In this document: piece after piece, positions 36,331-45,623 of the stretch
Position numbering within the stretch: position 1 is the first letter of the stretch
How the letters are laid out: each line of letters begins with the position of its first letter
NCBI GenBank assembly: GCA_029931535.1
Contig: JAQPZY010001347.1
Coordinates: forward strand, 1,523,501 to 1,587,500
Length of the DNA stretch: 64,000 nt
Source of the DNA: Margaritifera margaritifera
Taxonomy: Eukaryota; Mollusca; Bivalvia; Unionida; Margaritiferidae
Direction: 5' to 3'
The notes under the pieces: model-generated
What the model was told of the DNA's origin: nothing
The model's database searches: none
The model's input: the letters and a program-made list of their open reading frames with translations, nothing else
Made by a program: the position numbers and the translations under genes

Positions 36331-36756
36331 GCAAAATTAATAGTGTACAAAATGAAGCTCAAAAAATACAAATCACCAAGTGTTCAAAGTAGGTCAAAGT
36401 GACCCACTTTTGGTACGGGCGAGTTAGTCTGCCAAAGATGCCTTCACATTCATACCAATTTTTACCAGTGCAGGTGAAACTGAGATTGAAATACTGATGG
36501 TTTAACATTTGACCTGTCCACAAATTTAAGTCAATCAAGCATATCTGTAAACCCCATTATATGGCTGCTCATAAGGGTTAAATTTGACAGTTTTTTCTCT
36601 AATATACTGGCCACAGGTCTTGTTAGAGGGGTGGCCATCCTAAAGGGGTACTTTTGAATATAAGCTAGTTGGTGCCAAGGGATTCAGGTCGTATAAAGCA
36701 GGTGGCCACTGGTCAGGAGGGCACTTAAAGAAGGGAACCACTGTATAAAGTTTCAT

Positions 36757-36868
36757 GGTAATTCTCCCTGTTGTTTAGGAGGAATAGTGATAGCAAACTT
36801 GTGCTAATGGCTGGATGATGGGCAAAAGGCCATCCCATAAAGCTCTTCTGGTCTTTGACCAGTAGAGC
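36757..36868 (-). repeat. Single-unit pearl-like element, inverted
   Basis: On the minus strand it begins with a hairpin header (AGCTCTACTGGTCAAAGACC and its complement) followed by TTTATGGGATGG and one CTCCTAAACAACAGGG monomer. This is the minimal form of the module at 5060. Confidence 0.6.
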
Positions 36869-37062
36869 TGAAAACAAAATTGAAAATTCCCCCTACCGAA
36901 AATGCCAGAGGGGGGATTTTTCTGTGAAAATCCTGGAGAAATCACTGCAATATGCTATTAAATAGAGACACTAATAAATGCTGTTTCCAAACTGTCTAGT
37001 GATACATACTCAGTTTGCTCACTTCGTTACCAAAAAGATTGTTCCCTGTCTATGAGTAGTAA

Positions 37063-37406
37063 GGGGGGGGGGGGGTATTGAGCCTCAAGATTTTCCAGGT
37101 GGGCTCTCCAGCCTCAAGGGAAATTTAACATGGTGGGGCACTTGGGACTCAAACGGGAAATGAACATGGGGGCCTATCCAGCCTCAAGGGAAATTTAACA
37201 TGGCGGGGGCACTTGAGACTCAAACGGGAAAATGAACACGGGGGCCTATCCAGCCTCAAACGGGAAAATGAACATGGGGCCTATCCAGCCTAAAACGGGA
37301 AAGGAACGGGAAAAGGAAAACAGGGAGGGAGGGATAGAAGTATGGCAATAATGAAAATTAATCTTTTCTTGAAAAATGGGTGGCCCTGAAAAAGGGCCAT
37401 TGGAGT
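37063..37406 (+). repeat. Left terminal inverted repeat
   Basis: It begins with a run of 13 G, then TATTGAGCCTCAAG, and runs to GGCCATTGGAGT. Inside are three or four partial tandem units built on CCTCAAACGGGAAAATGAAC and GGGGGCCTATCCAG. The inner 25-45 bp contain the histone-type stem-loop and downstream element in the leftward sense. It matches 52559-52905 in reverse complement with a few indels. Confidence 0.9.
37362..37398 (-). terminator. Histone-type mRNA 3' end, left TIR
   Basis: Read on the minus strand: CCAAT, then GGCCCTTTTTCAGGGCC (37398-37382), ACCCA, and CAAGAAAAGA (37371-37362). The 6-bp stem is perfect; the loop has one extra T relative to the canonical four-base loop. The layout matches replication-dependent histone genes: stem-loop bound by SLBP, ACCCA, then a downstream element that pairs with U7 snRNA. 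It follows the leftward terminal gene. Confidence 0.75.
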
Positions 37407-37678
37407 CATGTGAACCAATCCAGTTAACATAGAAGACATCTCCTGGAGGGTCTTCTTTTCCTTAGACTTCGTCTGACTTCTGGACCGTAAATCAATACCC
37501 GCTTCAAGCATCCTTGTCGTTCCACATAAATTCTTCATTTCCAAATAGCGGTCTCGGTAATTTTCGTAATCATCCATGAGGCTTTGACATACATGGGATA
37601 GTCTGAGTTGAAGAGCATTCCCGAGATGATGGTCGATGACTCTACGCTAGTCCACATCTTTTTCTTTTGTTTCTTCAT
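37400..37678 (-). pseudogene. Left terminal gene, outward-reading, unknown helical protein
   Basis: A frame reads leftward from about 37676 and enters the TIR. A TAG at 37647 interrupts it; from 37577 it is open to 37290. The protein would be polar and helix-rich (DDYENYRDRYLEMKN, SQTKSKEKKTLQEM). The nearest ATG (37678) is in another frame, so the start is also damaged. A TATA-like TATATA lies upstream on this strand (about 37726-37731). The histone-type 3' end lies at the point where it enters the TIR. I recognise no family. Confidence 0.5.
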
Positions 37679-37699
37679 GAGTGGTCTTGGAGAAAACCG

Positions 37700-37990
37700 G
37701 TGAAACTCTATGAGACAAGCGGTGGTATATACACCCTAAGAGCGGATCGAAATGGATTGAAATGAACTACCAATCCAAGTGCGCGTTACAAGTGGGTAGG
37801 TTTTTCTTCCAATGGGAAGAGAGTGGGGGTGTGATGTCATCTTGAGTACAAAGACATCACAGCATTCGTAGGGATTTTACTTTGGACAGCCTAAGTATGA
37901 CGGAGACCATGAAGACCATGTATTGGGGTGAGCCTGCGACGACAGCAACGAATGCCGTAGTGAACTTCTGACCTGAAAATTTTAGTTTAG
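37700..37990. promoter_or_regulatory. Divergent intergenic region between the two left genes
   Basis: This region separates a leftward gene from a rightward gene. It holds the minus-strand TATATA at 37726-37731. Repeated CATCACA-like motifs (GATGTCATCTTGAGTACAAA, GACATCACAGC) lie near 37838-37865. No clear plus-strand TATA box is seen. Confidence 0.4.
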
Positions 37991-37993
37991 ATT

Positions 37994-38521
37994 TTGGGGA
38001 TTTTTTTGTCTTCTCAAGAATTTGTACCTGAAACTACCACAACTGCTGCTATACCACCAGCCTCTTTGCCTGTCATGGACGATTTTAAAAAGAGGCAACA
38101 AAAAGAATTAGAAAAATTTGTACAGCATCAGAGAGAAGCAGAAGAAGTTTTTCTTCAGCAAGACGAGGAAAGAAGAAAGCAAGAAGAAGAAATAAGAAAG
38201 TTAGAAGAGGAGAAATTGGAAGAATGGAAGGAAGAGAGCGAGGAAAACAAAACGGTGAGTATGTTGCAAGACATTTGAGCGGAGTTAAAAAATCTGAGAA
38301 AAATGTATCAGATTTCTTTAACACAACCTAAGAGAAAAAGACCATCACAGGCCAAACATTCGAAACCCATCACTACTAGTGAGATGCTACCACCACTACC
38401 ACCACCACCATTCACTACTACTACTACTACCACCAAAGCAGCAGCAGGAGGAGGAGGATTAATAGGAGTTGGTCGTGGAAAGGGATTGAGACAGTTGAAG
38501 CTGATCATGTCCAGTCCATAA
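37994..38521 (+). pseudogene. Coiled-coil protein gene with histone-type 3' end
   Basis: One frame runs from about 37994 to TAA at 38519, interrupted only by TGA at 38276. After a Thr/Pro-rich start comes a strongly charged coiled coil (about residues 35-85, runs of E/K such as RRKQEEEIRKLEEEK). A Pro/Thr-rich hinge follows, then a Gly-rich end (AAAGGGGLIGVGRGKG). It could be a virion or scaffold protein, but no family is recognised. The gene's own ATG is uncertain. The stem-loop begins 27 nt after the stop, as in histone genes. Confidence 0.6.
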
Positions 38522-38548
38522 GTTTGTTTAACAAACAAACACACCAAC

Positions 38549-38584
38549 GGTCCTTTTCAGGGCTACCCAGATCTCCAGAAAAGA
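38549..38584 (+). terminator. Histone-type mRNA 3' end after the coiled-coil gene
   Basis: CCAAC, then the stem-loop GGTCCTTTTCAGGGCT (38549-38564, two G-T wobbles, loop TTTC), ACCCA (38565-38569), then CCAGAAAAGA (38575-38584). Spacing and every block match metazoan histone genes. It lies outside the TIR, so it is independent of TIR duplication. Confidence 0.75.
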
Positions 38585-38776
38585 TAATAATCCAATTTGC
38601 CAAAAAAACAAGTAAAACTTTAAAGCTCATCCTTGGTTTGTGTAAGAGTGAGTGCGTCCATACTCTAAAAACAAAAAACCAAAAGACACTTTTTTTTCCA
38701 TTCTGGTCTATTCTCTTTTTTTTTAAAAAAAAAAAAATCACAATGAACATAACACCACACTCAAAAAGTTCATTGT

Positions 38777-39215
38777 TCACTGTCTGTCTCTCTTGTTCTT
38801 GAATTTCTTCACAGGGATCAAGGGTTCTTTTTCTTCTTCACTGTCTTCCAGTCGTCTAGCTTTCTTGCTTTTCTTGACGACAGGGATAGGTTCTTCTTCT
38901 TCTTCTGAGACTGAAGATCCCTCTGCTTCCTCCCTCTCTGGTAGGTTCTCTTGTTTCTGAGGACACTCGGAAGACCGATGTCCTTTTTCTTGACAATGAT
39001 AACACGTATCTTTTGTTTTGTCTCTCTTTTCGTTTCTTTGGTTTTGTTGACGTTGTGGACATTCTGGAGCCCAATGTCCTTTCTCTTGGCAGATATAGCA
39101 AGTATCTTGACTTTTATCTCTCATTCGTTTTCATTGAGGACATAATGAAGCCCAATGTCCTTTCTTTTGGCAGATATAGCAAGTATCTTGACTTTTATCT
39201 CGAGTGCAGTTGTGT
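38777..39215 (-). pseudogene. Zinc-knuckle (CCHC) protein gene
   Basis: Reading leftward, three tandem units each start with a K-x-D-T-C-Y box and carry a CX2CX3GHX4C knuckle: CYICQKKGHWASLC, CYICQEKGHWAPEC and CYHCQEKGHRSSEC. An acidic and basic tail follows (SVSEEEEEP, KKSKKARRLEDSEEEKE). A TGA at 39131 separates the first knuckle from the other two; the rest (39124-38777) is open. CCHC knuckles bind single-stranded nucleic acid. The gene lies opposite in strand to its neighbours. Its 5' end is unclear. Confidence 0.65.
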
Positions 39216-39347
39216 CGAAATATCCTGTCGTCTATAGCCTATTAGTATTTGACAGGTTTATTAATTAGATTATATCTTCTTGACTCTTCCATCTTCACAG
39301 TTTGAAAGTGGAATAACAAATAGTGATTCTGAGGGTAGGAAGGTCTC

Positions 39348-39355
39348 TATATATA
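39348..39355 (+). promoter_or_regulatory. TATA box of the polymerase gene
   Basis: TATATATA lies 56 bp before the ATG at 39404, typical spacing for an RNA polymerase II core promoter with a short leader. Confidence 0.6.
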
Positions 39356-39403
39356 GGGAGAGAGCCTGTGTGAAACTCAATAAGATTCAAGTAAGACATC
39401 AAG

Positions 39404-42400
39404 ATGAAAAGATCACACCCAATCCATGAGAAAACAGAAGAAGAAGAAACGAAGAGGCCATGACGACGGAGACATTCCGTGCCGCCTGAAACACCGCTCG
39501 ATGAAGTGCTAGCTCAAGTCCATGCTAGCGATTTCGAAGAGGAGATGAGTGAGCCTGAAACCACACCACCTTCTACCAAACCCAAAGAATCCATTACCCC
39601 TCACCAAGAAAGTCCTACCGTGGCTCCCGAAAATTACTATCGTATTAGAGAGACGCAAAAAATAACCTCTAGAAAATTTCGAACTACGGCTTACACTCGC
39701 ACCGTCCACTTCAAAGACTTCAAGTCTGAAGTGCATCCCGAGAAAGCTGCAGGGTTCATTACCGATTTGTGGGGTTCTGTGTTACAGAATTTGAAATACA
39801 AAGCGGAGCCAAAGAGGACGATCGGTTGAGACTGTCTATCCATCACGACTGTTTGAAGTCGCCTGTCTGGATCGAGTTCAGCACCCAGCAGAATTAACAC
39901 CAGCCAAAGTCATGACCAAAATAGAACACGTTCAACAATCCAATGAAGAGCTTGCCATCACGGATGGAAAGGCCACACTTCACATGACTCATGTCTCCCC
40001 TCCTCGAGGTAGCGGACGAAGCAGGAAAGCGTTACTGGTGGACGACCTTCGGAGTACCAAACAGAGTGTCGTCCAAATCGACAATTCTCAGGACCAGATG
40101 TGCTTGGCCCGTGCCATCGTGGTGGGGCGAACGTATGCCGACAAGAACGAGACCGCAGAATGGAAAAGAGCCTGGAAGAACATTCGACAATCGGACAGAG
40201 CCAAATAACGAAACAAAGCAGAACTCCTGTTATGACAAGCAGGCATCCCCAAAGACACCGTGTGTGGCATTTCTCAAATGCAACAACTTCAAGACATCTT
40301 GGCTCCTGGATACACTTTGAAAGTACACCCTCAAGAAGTGCGCGGAGATCTGCTGTTTCGAGAACCCGATTTCCCCGAGGGAAAATACATTCACATCTAT
40401 CACCATCGAGAACATTTCAATGCCATCACCAGTATCACAGGATTTCTAGGATACTCTTACTACTGCGAGAAATGCGAGCAAGGATTTAACAATCGAGAGT
40501 GACACATTCAATGTGGAGAGAGATGTCGGGGCTGTTTAGCTGCCAAGCCATGCCTTCCTGAACAACACGTCCATTGCGAGATGTGTCGACGAACTTTTGT
40601 CAGTCCCTCTTGTTACGAACAACATCGCAGGACACAAGGGCACCAACAAAAATGTGCTTGCGACTTATTGAAATTGTGCTCCACGTGTGGACAACTGATT
40701 CAAACCAATGACCCCAAGAGACACACTTGTACCGGAAAAAAAAGATAACACATTTGCCACCAGATGGTGGATTATGATCATCAATGTTTCATGCAAAAGT
40801 ATGACAATACACTGAAGAAAGAATTAAAGAGTGATCAGAAGAATAACAAGAACAAAGTGGATTTCATCTTTTTTTATTTTGAATGCACGCAAGAAACAGG
40901 CATTCACATTCCCAATTTCTGTGTCGCTCATCAGGCTTGTGAGAAGTGCATCCAAGAACCTATCCACGTTCACTGTCCTCATTGTAGTAGGATTCCAGGA
41001 GGACTTGAAAAAATCTTTCGTGGTCCTAACACTTTGTCCAAGTTTGCTCAATAGATTTTAGACTCTACCGACGACACTTGGAGCGAAGAGGACATTCAAC
41101 GTTACGGAGACTGTCATCGCTATGCGACCGTCATGACTCACAATTTCTCGGGATACGATGGACAGTTTTTGTTAAAATATTATTCGCTACAAGGTACCAA
41201 ATGCCCCCATGTCACCATGAACGGAGCCAAACTCATCTACACGCAAGTGGGACAAGTGCAATTCAAAGATTCCATGAGTTATTTGGCCATGCCTTTGAGT
41301 CGAATGAATAAAACATTTGGTACGACAGAGATGGCCAAAGGATATTTTCCCCACTTCTTCAATATGGAAGCCAATCAACACGCCGCACTACCGCATTTGC
41401 CTGACGTTAACTATTACAACCCCGACGGAATGCACCCCGAACACCGAGAAGCCTTTCACACTTGGTACCACGCTCACCAGTCAGAACCTTTTGACTTCCA
41501 AGAAGAAATGCTGAAGTATTGTCGATCCAATGTGGACATTTTACGCCGTTGCTGTGGAAAGTTTCGACAGTTATTTCTAGATCACGGAGACATCGATCCT
41601 TTGAAGGAAGCGTGCACCCTACCTAAAACCTGTACCTTAGTGTACACCAAAAACTTCATGCCCAATAACGAACTAGCCATCATAGACCCGAACACGTCTC
41701 TCTTTGCCAGTCGTCAATACTCAGCCAAAGCTTTGTGTTGGCTCCATTACTTGAGTCAAAAGGAAGACAAATGGATACAACATGCCAGAAACGGAGGAGG
41801 AGATGGTTGGGATTTAGAAAACCCTCACACGGTGTACGAATTTCAGGGCTGCTTGTTTCACGGATGCCCTACCCGTTTTCCTCAACAAGACCTGAAAAAT
41901 CCTTTCACGGGAGCCAGCATGGAAGAGTTGTACGAACACTTACCAACGACGACTAAAGTTAGAAAGTCAAGGATACCAAGTGGTAGAAATGTGGGAGCAC
42001 GAGTACGATCAACGTTTGAAAACCGATCCAGAATTTAGGAGCATTGCCGAAAGTTACGATGTGGTCGACATCGAACCTTTGGATCCACGCCACAGTTTGT
42101 TTGGAGGACGAACCAATGCCACTCGAATCAAGAGGAGAAGAAATCAAATACATCGACGTGTGTTCGTTGTATCCTTGGGTGTGCAAATATTCTCAATTTC
42201 CGACCGGACACCCTGAAATCTTGACAGAACACATCGACGTGGAACACATTCGTCAATACGAAGGATTGATCAAATGCAAAGTCTTACCCCCGACAAACTT
42301 GTACCATCCTATCTTACCTCATCATTGTCAAGGAAAACTGATGTTTCCTTTATGCCGTACGTGTGCCAAAACATGCAACCAAGATCACCCCTGTCACCAC

Positions 42401-43409
42401 ACGGAGGAAGAACGCGCTTTGATAGAAACTTGGTCAGCGCTGAATTGTTTCGGGGTCTGGATCGAGGATACCGCTTGTTGAAAGTGTACGAGATCTGGCA
42501 CTTTCCAACCACAGCACAATACCAAAAGGACGACGCCTCGAATCCAGGCATTTTCTCGGGGTACGTCAACCAATTTTTAAAACTGAAACAAGAAGCCAGC
42601 GGCTATCCCTCGTGGTGTCAGACTCCGGAAGACCAAGTCCAATTCAAAGAAGAGTACTGTACCATCTAAGGGATCACTTTGGAAGACGTAGAAAAGAACG
42701 AAGGAAGAAGATCGTTTGCCAAAGTCATGTTGAATTGTTTGTGGGGAAAAATGGCACAACGTCCGATCTTGACCAGGACGGAATACTTGACCGATCCTAG
42801 TGCCTACTTTAAACTAGTGGACGACAAAAGTAGACTGATGAAACACGTAGAAATCGTCCGTGATGATTTGATCTTAGTCAATTTCGAAGAAGAATGCAAG
42901 TTTGTACGCCCCGACAAGTTTAGCAATGTGGTCATTGCAGCTTACGTGACAGCCCATGCTCGCTTGAAATTGTACGACGAAGCTTTAGAAGTCTTGGGAG
43001 ATGTGTGTACATCCATCGCCCTGGTTGCCCACATCCTACCATCCAAGGAGATTGTTTAGGAGCCTGGACGGACGAGCACCCTCAAGAAACCATTCTGAGT
43101 TTTGCCAGCGGTGGCCCTAAAAATTACGGGTACCAATACTGAGACCAAGAAGTCCAACTTCACACCAAATGCAAATTCAAAGGATTGACCCTGAACTATC
43201 GAACCAGCCGAGTGGTCAACTTTGAGGTTTTGAAAAATGCTTTGCTGTCTGGACAAGTGGAAGACTTTCGAGTGAAAACGTTAGAACCTCACAAGATCGT
43301 ACGGTTACCTAATCATCAAACCGTCAGTCGTCCTGTAGGAAAAGTTTACCAAATTGTGTACCAGAAACGAGTGAGACTTTGCCTTACGGACACGCCATCT
43401 TCAGTATAA
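39404..43409 (+). pseudogene. Protein-primed type B DNA polymerase (Polinton), heavily broken
   Basis: This enzyme replicates the element's DNA. The N-terminal domain (39404-40250) and a Cys/His-rich zinc region (about 40450-40745) precede the exonuclease domain. Exo I at about 40870 reads FFYFECTQ, with Tyr where the catalytic Asp belongs. Exo II (THNFSGYDG, 41136) is intact. Exo III reads YCRSNVDIL (41516) with Asn at the usual Asp. Polymerase motif A (DVCSLYP, Asp at 42155) and motif B (KVMLNCLWGK, about 42721) are present. Motif C (D-T-D), expected near 43000-43050, is not readable in any frame. Stops (for example 39461) and at least five frame changes break the gene. Confidence 0.85.
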
Positions 43410-43410
43410 A
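43405..43410 (+). promoter_or_regulatory. TATA box of the BIR gene
   Basis: TATAAA overlaps the end of the polymerase frame, 77 bp before the ATG cluster at 43482. Confidence 0.5.
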
Positions 43411-43481
43411 AAAGAGACCACTTCCAAGCCTAACCATTCATTAGGACTTCAAACGTTGACCGAGCAAGAAGAAAAAAGAAG

Positions 43482-44023
43482 ATGATGATGATGAATACTC
43501 ATGCCACCCACCCACTGAGTGAGGAATCTAGTGTGGACTCCAAGGGCGATCACCACCTGGAGTGCGATGCAGTGCCATGCGACGAGATGGATGCCATGCG
43601 CTTTGCAGCTTTGCAGCACGACCTTACCGCCCCACTAGCGATGCAGGACGCCCTTTCTTCTTTATTGGGGATGCTAAATGTGTCCCTATCTGTGAATGTC
43701 ATCCCTACATGGGTAAAGAATTGACACTACTTGTGGCTTTGGCTGGCTATTCCAAGTTTGAAAAGTGATATCAGACGTTCAAAGATAAGTGGCCTAAATA
43801 TCTGCAAGGACCTACTTCCAAAGATTTAGCCAGAGCCGGATTTATCTACTTGGGAGAAGGAGATAAAGTTCAGTGTTTCAGTTGCGGTGTGAGACTTCAC
43901 CAATGGGAGCCTAATGACTCAGCTTACTTGGAACATGCTAGATGGTCTCCGCACTGTCAGTACTTGCCCTTAGTTGGTGAAGAGTACGCGTATGATGAGC
44001 TGGATGCTAGTTCCAAGAAGTAA
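43482..44023 (+). pseudogene. BIR-domain (IAP-like) protein gene
   Basis: BIR domains bind caspases or IAP antagonists; viral IAPs block apoptosis. A frame running from 43562 to TAA at 44021, with a single TGA at 43766, encodes a complete BIR. It has the WPKYL start, an LARAGFIYLGEGD core, then CFSC...W...D...EHARWSPHC, which fits CX2CX16HX6C zinc binding. No RING finger follows, so it is a one-BIR protein. The ATG cluster at 43482 is in a different frame, so the N-terminus is shifted or the true start lies further on. Molluscs have large IAP families, so capture from the host is plausible. Confidence 0.8.
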
Positions 44024-44024
44024 C

Positions 44025-44461
44025 ATGTCGGATGATACTTTACAAGAATACATTCATGGTTTGCCTTTGGAGTGCGAGAACGTATTTACAGAGAGTTGGT
44101 CCAGATAAAGGTGAAACGTAAAGAACAGTTACATCCTTTACGACATACACGTTATAATCATTGGTATCTGAATGCTATAAGAAGTTTAATTGCTTTGAAA
44201 AGGTTCAAATGGTCAGACATTGATCAAATAAGAAATTGGGCTTGTAAGAGATTGGATGGCACCACCTACCATGTGGGAGTGATACAGCAAATTCCATGGA
44301 ACGAAGCGGAGGAAAAAAAAGTGACCAACTTACAACTTACCAAAAACGTTTACAAGAAGTGTCACCTCAAGACGAAATGCCTGAACATCTTAGATATCCT
44401 TTACCCACCGATTCCATTTGGCAAGTGTATGACTATTTCGTCACATAGAAGACTAGCTTAG
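44025..44461 (+). pseudogene. Unrecognised basic protein gene, frameshifted near its start
   Basis: An ATG at 44025, one base after the BIR stop, opens a short frame (EYIHGLPLE). The main frame (44072-44461) continues as a basic, helical protein (RERIYRELVQIKVKRKEQL, IRNWACKRLDG). The LPLE-RERIYREL pattern resembles the start of an F-box-like helix, but that is weak. The first 70 bp are duplicated at 44460-44535, where the reading frame differs by one base. Function unknown. Confidence 0.45.
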
Positions 44462-44560
44462 AAGAGCGCATTCGTGGTTTGCCTTTGGAGCTGCGAGAAT
44501 GTATTTACAGAGAGTTTGTCAAGTGAAACGCAAACTCAAAGTCATTTCTTGATTTTTAAG
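44460..44560 (+). repeat. Partial duplicate of the 44025 gene start
   Basis: It shares GGTTTGCCTTTGGAG, TGCGAGAA-GTATTTACAGAG and GTGAAACG with 44055-44125. It keeps one extra base at the point where the first copy changes frame. It ends within a few codons at TGA. Confidence 0.7.
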
Positions 44561-44600
44561 CTATGCTTACTTCCAAACTGTAAGAAGAGTGATTCTGGGA

Positions 44601-44630
44601 AGAACCTTTCATAGTAGGTGCTCTGGAGTA
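44601..44630 (-). repeat. 30-bp perfect inverted match to 50782-50811
   Basis: The segment 44601-44630 is the exact reverse complement of 50782-50811 at the broken end of the minor capsid gene. Elsewhere the two surroundings differ. Confidence 0.9.
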
Positions 44631-44666
44631 GTCTATCACAAAAGATACCAGCCTTGAGAACCTGGA

Positions 44667-44674
44667 TATAAAAA
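44667..44674 (+). promoter_or_regulatory. TATA box
   Basis: TATAAAAA lies 52 bp before an ATG at 44719; the ATG at 44681 is too near to be used from this promoter. Confidence 0.5.
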
Positions 44675-44680
44675 CCCACC

Positions 44681-45088
44681 ATGACAGGACCGTTGTCTTC
44701 ACTCGTGAAACGTATTCCATGGAAGAAAGTCGACGATCGTGTTCAGATCTTAGAGGATTATAAACACTTGATATAGGAACTGTTTCCATTGAATTTTGGA
44801 TGCTATGCCGTGTGTGTCTTCATGACTACTTTTCTTGGATTTCGTTTTCCAGGACATTCGTTGTGGACTATTTTGGAGGAACAGTGTTGTTGTTGGTGGA
44901 CTAACCAAAGACATTCATGCTTTATCGACACATGAAAGACAAATTGTGCTCAAAGTGTTGAGACTTGTGATGAACATGAGTTGTACAGCTTCGTGTGAAG
45001 AAGACATTTGTCAAACTTTATCCACCCTTCACACGTTTCAAGAAGTGTGCATCGCTAGTTGGTTACACCAACAACTTTACGATTAGAA
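44681..45088 (+). pseudogene. Unrecognised gene, broken
   Basis: No frame is open throughout. Pieces include a hydrophobic stretch in one frame (CYAVCVFMTTFLGF, about 44803) and a helical open frame at 44835-45086 (LSTHERQIVLKVLRLV). I looked here for an adenain-type protease, which adintoviruses often encode, and did not find its His or Cys boxes. Confidence 0.3.
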
Positions 45089-45513
45089 AGATGTATGTGA
45101 CTGGAAAAGTGTTGGTTTCGATGCTTGGCTACAAGGAGTGGCACAGTTTGCCAAAAACCTGGCACGTCACTAAGTTTCCAAGACCAAAAGAAGTCAACCA
45201 CTTGAAATCCAAGTTCACCACCACCACCACGACACTCCAAGCTCAAAAAGAAAAAGAAGACCACACCATTGTCGTCGTACAAATAGAAACACCTCAGGAA
45301 CAAACCCCCTTTCCGTCAGAGACATTTCATTCTTCCACCAGAACAGAGACCAGAATACCACCAGTGCGTGTACACTCCATTCGTAGGACACACCTTCATC
45401 CAGAATGTTGTACATTTACTTGTTTATACAGAACTTTGATTCTTTTAGTGGTAGCCTTATTGTTGTATCTCACCATTTTTGCGGTATGCATTTTTGTCCT
45501 TCACGACTTGTAA
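44995..45513 (+). CDS. Membrane protein with C-terminal anchor
   Basis: The frame is open for 172 codons to TAA at 45511. The first 75 residues are basic and aromatic (TRFKKCASLVGYTNNF). A Thr-rich spacer (TTTTTTL) and a polar middle follow, then a strong C-terminal membrane helix (TLILLVVALLLYLTIFAVCIFVL). That is a tail-anchor or single-pass layout. The start is uncertain because the upstream gene overlaps in another frame. A polyadenylation signal follows 40 bp after the stop. No family is recognised. Confidence 0.5.
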   Translation: MKKTFVKLYPPFTRFKKCASLVGYTNNFTIRKMYVTGKVLVSMLGYKEWHSLPKTWHVTKFPRPKEVNHLKSKFTTTTTTLQAQKEKEDHTIVVVQIETPQEQTPFPSETFHSSTRTETRIPPVRVHSIRRTHLHPECCTFTCLYRTLILLVVALLLYLTIFAVCIFVLHDL

Positions 45514-45550
45514 AATATGTTTTTTGTTTTTTGTTGGTTGTTTTACAAAC

Positions 45551-45556
45551 AATAAA
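45551..45556 (+). terminator. Polyadenylation signal
   Basis: AATAAA lies 38 bp after the TAA at 45511, so this gene appears to use ordinary cleavage and polyadenylation, unlike the four genes with histone-type ends. Confidence 0.55.
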
Positions 45557-45569
45557 CGTGTATGAAACC

Positions 45570-45576
45570 TATAAAA
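45570..45576 (+). promoter_or_regulatory. TATA box of the ATPase gene
   Basis: TATAAAA lies 54 bp before the ATG at 45624. Confidence 0.6.
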
Positions 45577-45623
45577 TGCCTTGTGTCTTTTGTCTTCTTC
45601 TCAAAATTATTCCTACCTAAGTC

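Noticed and set aside
37063..37076. 6-bp target duplication at the Polinton borders
   Set aside because: Both borders are G/C homopolymers, and the adjacent bases (left TAGTAA, right AGCTGT) do not match, so no duplication can be stated.
37290..37577. A 95-residue protein with a hydrophobic C-terminus
   Set aside because: The hydrophobic tail is translation through the TIR past the histone-type 3' end; the same tail appears in the right-end frame 52351-52674 for the same reason.
45055..45415. Minus-strand frames opposite the membrane-protein gene
   Set aside because: They are shadows of the plus-strand gene; their Gly/Trp/Phe-rich runs mirror Thr/Pro codon repeats.
44681..45513. Adenain-type protease
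   Set aside because: The position was plausible, but no His, acidic residue and Cys triad with family context could be seen in any frame.
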